Of a DNA stretch of 5,893 nucleotides, positions 5,471 to 5,893 are shown one piece after another. Made by a program: the position numbers and the translations under genes. This DNA is from an uncultured Oscillospiraceae bacterium (GTDB lineage Bacteria; Bacillota; Clostridia; Oscillospirales; Oscillospiraceae): the NCBI GenBank assembly GCA_934597165.1, contig CAKTQP010000071.1:1-5893 (forward strand). The letters are read 5' to 3'. Under the pieces are notes generated by a model. The model had not been told where the DNA came from and ran no database searches. It saw only the letters and a program-made list of their open reading frames with translations. Each line of letters opens with the position of its first letter. The first letter of the stretch is position 1.

Positions 5471-5497
5471 CTGGCACTCAAAGGAATGGAGTGCTAA
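5471..5497. promoter_or_regulatory. CIRCE element (HrcA operator) controlling htpG
   Basis: The left arm CTGGCACTC (5471-5479), a nine-base spacer and the right arm GAGTGCTAA (5489-5497) match the consensus TTAGCACTC-N9-GAGTGCTAA. The right arm is perfect, and the left has two or three outer differences while keeping the core GCACTC. It lies three bases past the -10 box, over the predicted transcription start, so bound HrcA would block initiation. CIRCE is best known for groESL and dnaK operons. Confidence 0.92.
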
Positions 5498-5519
5498 CGA
5501 TTCTGAAGAGAGAATCGTT
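5496..5519 (+). promoter_or_regulatory. Stem-loop in the htpG 5' leader
   Basis: AACGATTCT (5496-5504), loop GAAGAG, AGAATCGTT (5511-5519): a perfect nine-base stem followed by a T-rich stretch (5518-5531). It begins on the last two bases of CIRCE and lies about 45 nt before the start codon. It could stabilise the mRNA 5' end, act as a weak attenuator, or bind a regulator. No ribosome-site occlusion is evident, since AAGGGG (5551-5556) lies well downstream. Confidence 0.55.
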
Positions 5520-5564
5520 TCTATTTCGTTTAAAAATACACTTCAATATAAAGGGGAAACAACT

Positions 5565-5893
5565 ATGGAAAAAAAGCAATTTCAAGCGGAAAGCCAGCGC
5601 TTGCTGGACCTGATGATCAACTCCATCTACACCAATAAAGAGATCTTCCTCCGTGAAGTCATCTCCAACGCCAGCGACGCCATCGACAAGCTGGCCTATA
5701 AGGCACTGACCGACGATCAGGTTGGCCTGAACCGGAGCGATTTCAAGATCCGCATCCTGCCCGACAAGGAAAACAGCCAGCTGACCATCTCCGACAACGG
5801 CATCGGCATGACCGCCGAAGAGCTGGAGAAGAACCTGGGCACCATCGCCCGTTCCGGCTCCTTCAAGTTCCGCAAGGACGTAGCCGAAGGCTC
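5565..5893 (+). CDS. htpG: HtpG, Hsp90-family chaperone (N-terminal part, runs off window)
   Basis: The first 109 codons of a cytosolic ATP-dependent Hsp90 chaperone are visible, against roughly 620-650 in full-length members. The start is ATG 5565, with AAGGGG (5551-5556) eight bases upstream. The GHKL-type ATP-binding fold is unmistakable. FQAESQRLLDLMINSIYTNK (6-25) is followed by EIFLREVISNASDAIDKL (26-43), with the catalytic Glu31 and the Mg/ATP-binding Asn35. Next come the ISDNGIGMT loop (75-83, Asp77 contacting adenine) and LGTIARSGSFKF (91-102), the start of the ATP lid. The frame is open to the window edge with no damage. Its own promoter and CIRCE show that it is a regulated host stress gene and not part of the phage operon, which points the other way. 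Confidence 0.97.
   Translation, partial: MEKKQFQAESQRLLDLMINSIYTNKEIFLREVISNASDAIDKLAYKALTDDQVGLNRSDFKIRILPDKENSQLTISDNGIGMTAEELEKNLGTIARSGSFKFRKDVAEG

Noticed and set aside
5565..5893. htpG as a phage-encoded chaperone
   Set aside because: It points away from the phage operon and has its own CIRCE-controlled promoter and typical host Hsp90 sequence, so a host gene is far more likely.

Overview
The window carries the DNA-packaging and head-assembly genes of a tailed phage (order Caudoviricetes), all on the minus strand, next to the divergently transcribed start of a bacterial htpG (Hsp90) gene on the plus strand. The simplest reading is a prophage or prophage remnant lying beside a host heat-shock gene. 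The host looks like a fairly GC-rich Firmicute, perhaps a clostridial gut lineage such as Oscillospiraceae/Ruminococcaceae. The grounds are the purine-rich Shine-Dalgarno sites, the CIRCE operator in front of htpG, and the family types of the phage proteins. The genus is a guess.

Read in the direction of transcription (right to left), the phage genes are: small terminase subunit (5177-4656); large terminase subunit (4747-3491), overlapping the former by 92 nt; a 278-nt non-coding gap that is almost a string of hairpins; an SPP1 gp6-type portal protein with a TTG start (3212-1836); a DUF4355-type scaffold protein (1817-1290); an HK97-fold major capsid protein (1246-371); and a head-tail connector (353 to the window edge). 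A further gene starts at base 3 with its own Shine-Dalgarno site. Spacings are short and each gene has a good ribosome binding site, as in a late operon. Together they recognise and cut phage DNA (TerS, TerL), pump it through the portal, build the procapsid (scaffold, capsid) and start the neck (connector). No SPP1 gp7/Mu gpF-type minor head protein sits between portal and scaffold, and no prohead protease is visible.

The 387-nt divergent region (5178-5564) holds, from the phage side, a weak candidate promoter for terS, a perfect 15-bp stem terminator, a strikingly G-poor, C-rich stretch with no gene, and a well-built htpG control region. That control region has a promoter with a 17-nt spacer, a 17-nt palindrome inside the spacer, a near-perfect CIRCE (HrcA operator) at the transcription start, and a 9-bp stem-loop in the leader. 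Only the first 109 codons of htpG are in the window.

No integrase, attachment site, CRISPR, tRNA or insertion sequence was found. The main non-routine observations are the hairpin array between terL and the portal gene, the layered control of htpG, and the direct abutment of terS on a host gene with no phage early genes between them.
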